Shown one piece after another: positions 63,626 to 64,000 of a stretch of 64,000 bases of DNA (position 1 is the first letter of the stretch; each line of letters starts with the position of its first letter). Origin of the DNA: Lachnospiraceae bacterium (GTDB taxonomy: Bacteria > Bacillota > Clostridia > Lachnospirales > Lachnospiraceae); contig JAFZQU010000025.1 of the NCBI GenBank assembly GCA_017620255.1, positions 1 to 64,000 on the forward strand. Direction: 5' to 3'. Made by a program: the position numbers and the translations under genes. The notes under the pieces are model-generated. The model searched no databases, was not told the DNA's origin, and worked only from the letters and a program-made list of their open reading frames with translations.

Positions 63626-64000
63626 ATGATGAAAAACAGAACGAACAGTATCAGTATTATATCGGGCATCATCATAGCAGCATGTATTCTGCTGGCTTTG
63701 TTTATACATCTTACCGGCGTGAAGGTACAGGGTTCCATGGATGCGGTTACGGAAGATACCGCGATCGTGCACGCAGGTACCGAGATCGATGATTACAGCT
63801 TTGTAGTTCTTGAGGATGAAGAACTTCCCGCTGCAGCATCGCCGATCGAGAGCAAGGCAAGCAAAGCTTTATGGGTCATGACGGCAGTATTTCTGGTAGT
63901 GACTCTGGTCGGATATGAACTGTGGTATGAGAATTGTGAATCGAGGATCCGGGCCCTGTCGGTCGGCGACAAGGAAGAAGCCCATATCCTGCGCGGAGTA
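63626..64000 (+). CDS. Membrane protein with E-L-P-A-A tail motif (3' end outside window)
   Basis: Open from ATG 63626 to the window edge, 125 residues seen. AAAGGAG precedes the start at good spacing. There is an N-terminal membrane helix (about 9–31), a short outer segment holding V-L-E-D-E-E-L-P-A-A (61–70), a second helix (about 82–98) and then a charged, probably cytoplasmic region (CESRIRALSVGDKEEAH). The outer motif matches the tail of the preceding gene product almost exactly. No family recognised. It may process, anchor or partner the wall protein encoded upstream. Confidence 0.7.
   Translation, partial: MMKNRTNSISIISGIIIAACILLALFIHLTGVKVQGSMDAVTEDTAIVHAGTEIDDYSFVVLEDEELPAAASPIESKASKALWVMTAVFLVVTLVGYELWYENCESRIRALSVGDKEEAHILRGV

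Overview
This 64 kb window is chromosomal DNA of a Gram-positive anaerobe, most likely a Lachnospiraceae member (Clostridia, Bacillota). The reasons are mid-GC coding sequence with strong AGGAGG-type ribosome sites, the hpf–secA–prfB and tsaE–tsaB–rimI–tsaD blocks, an FMN riboswitch before an ECF riboflavin transporter, SprA-related, DUF6715-like and DUF4230 proteins, and giant secreted proteins built from leucine-rich repeats and 'YTG…GTDYxVSYxNNT…GxGNYxG' Ig-like modules. No rRNA, phage, insertion sequence or CRISPR array was seen.

Layout. 1–3.4 kb: the 3' part of a giant surface protein with three 21-residue repeats and a 36-copy Tyr-Arg-Met-Arg tract. 3.4–9.0 kb: hpf, mtnA, secA, prfB. 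9.1–13.3 kb: a four-gene aspartate-family operon (ACT-domain regulator, hom, phosphoglycerate-mutase-like putative homoserine kinase, lysC). 13.3–21.4 kb: envelope genes (DUF4153 membrane protein on the minus strand; coiled-coil wall protein, coiled-coil lipoprotein and DUF4230 protein), a cytoplasmic GH5 enzyme, an SprA-like metalloprotease and a DUF975 protein. 21.4–22.4 kb: FMN riboswitch plus ribU. 22.5–28.0 kb: ycxB-like gene, then tsaE–tsaB–rimI–rnz–DUF6715-like–tsaD–ispD. 28.0–28.45 kb: an apparent type I toxin–antitoxin module with a 26-residue holin-like peptide and a convergent antisense promoter. 28.45–33.6 kb: BspA-like giant protein. 33.6–36.3 kb: zinc/cadmium efflux operon (HMA chaperone, P1B ATPase, CzrA/SmtB-type sensor). 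36.4–41.0 kb: giant secreted papain-family protein (minus). 41.2–41.5 kb: two tRNA-Ser genes. 41.5–45.2 kb: plsC, TetR regulator, a GTPase and a coiled-coil J-domain protein. 45.2–56.2 kb: a disaccharide phosphorolysis locus. 56.2–58.3 kb: xpt and guaD (guanine to xanthine to XMP). 58.3–59.6 kb: rarA (minus). 59.6–64 kb: a second coiled-coil wall protein and the start of another membrane protein sharing its tail motif.

The most coherent system is at 45.2–56.2 kb: a GH94 phosphorylase most like N,N'-diacetylchitobiose phosphorylase, a phosphohexomutase, a split two-component system, a sugar-binding lipoprotein with two ABC permeases, and NagA. Together they would import a GlcNAc disaccharide, cleave it with phosphate to GlcNAc-1-P, isomerise that to GlcNAc-6-P and deacetylate it. 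The least explained material is the (YRMR)36 tract, the 28.1 kb toxin–antitoxin module, and three membrane-tail proteins (15.3, 59.9 and 63.6 kb) sharing an E-L-P-[AG]-A motif. Two of those three also share a 14-bp upstream sequence.
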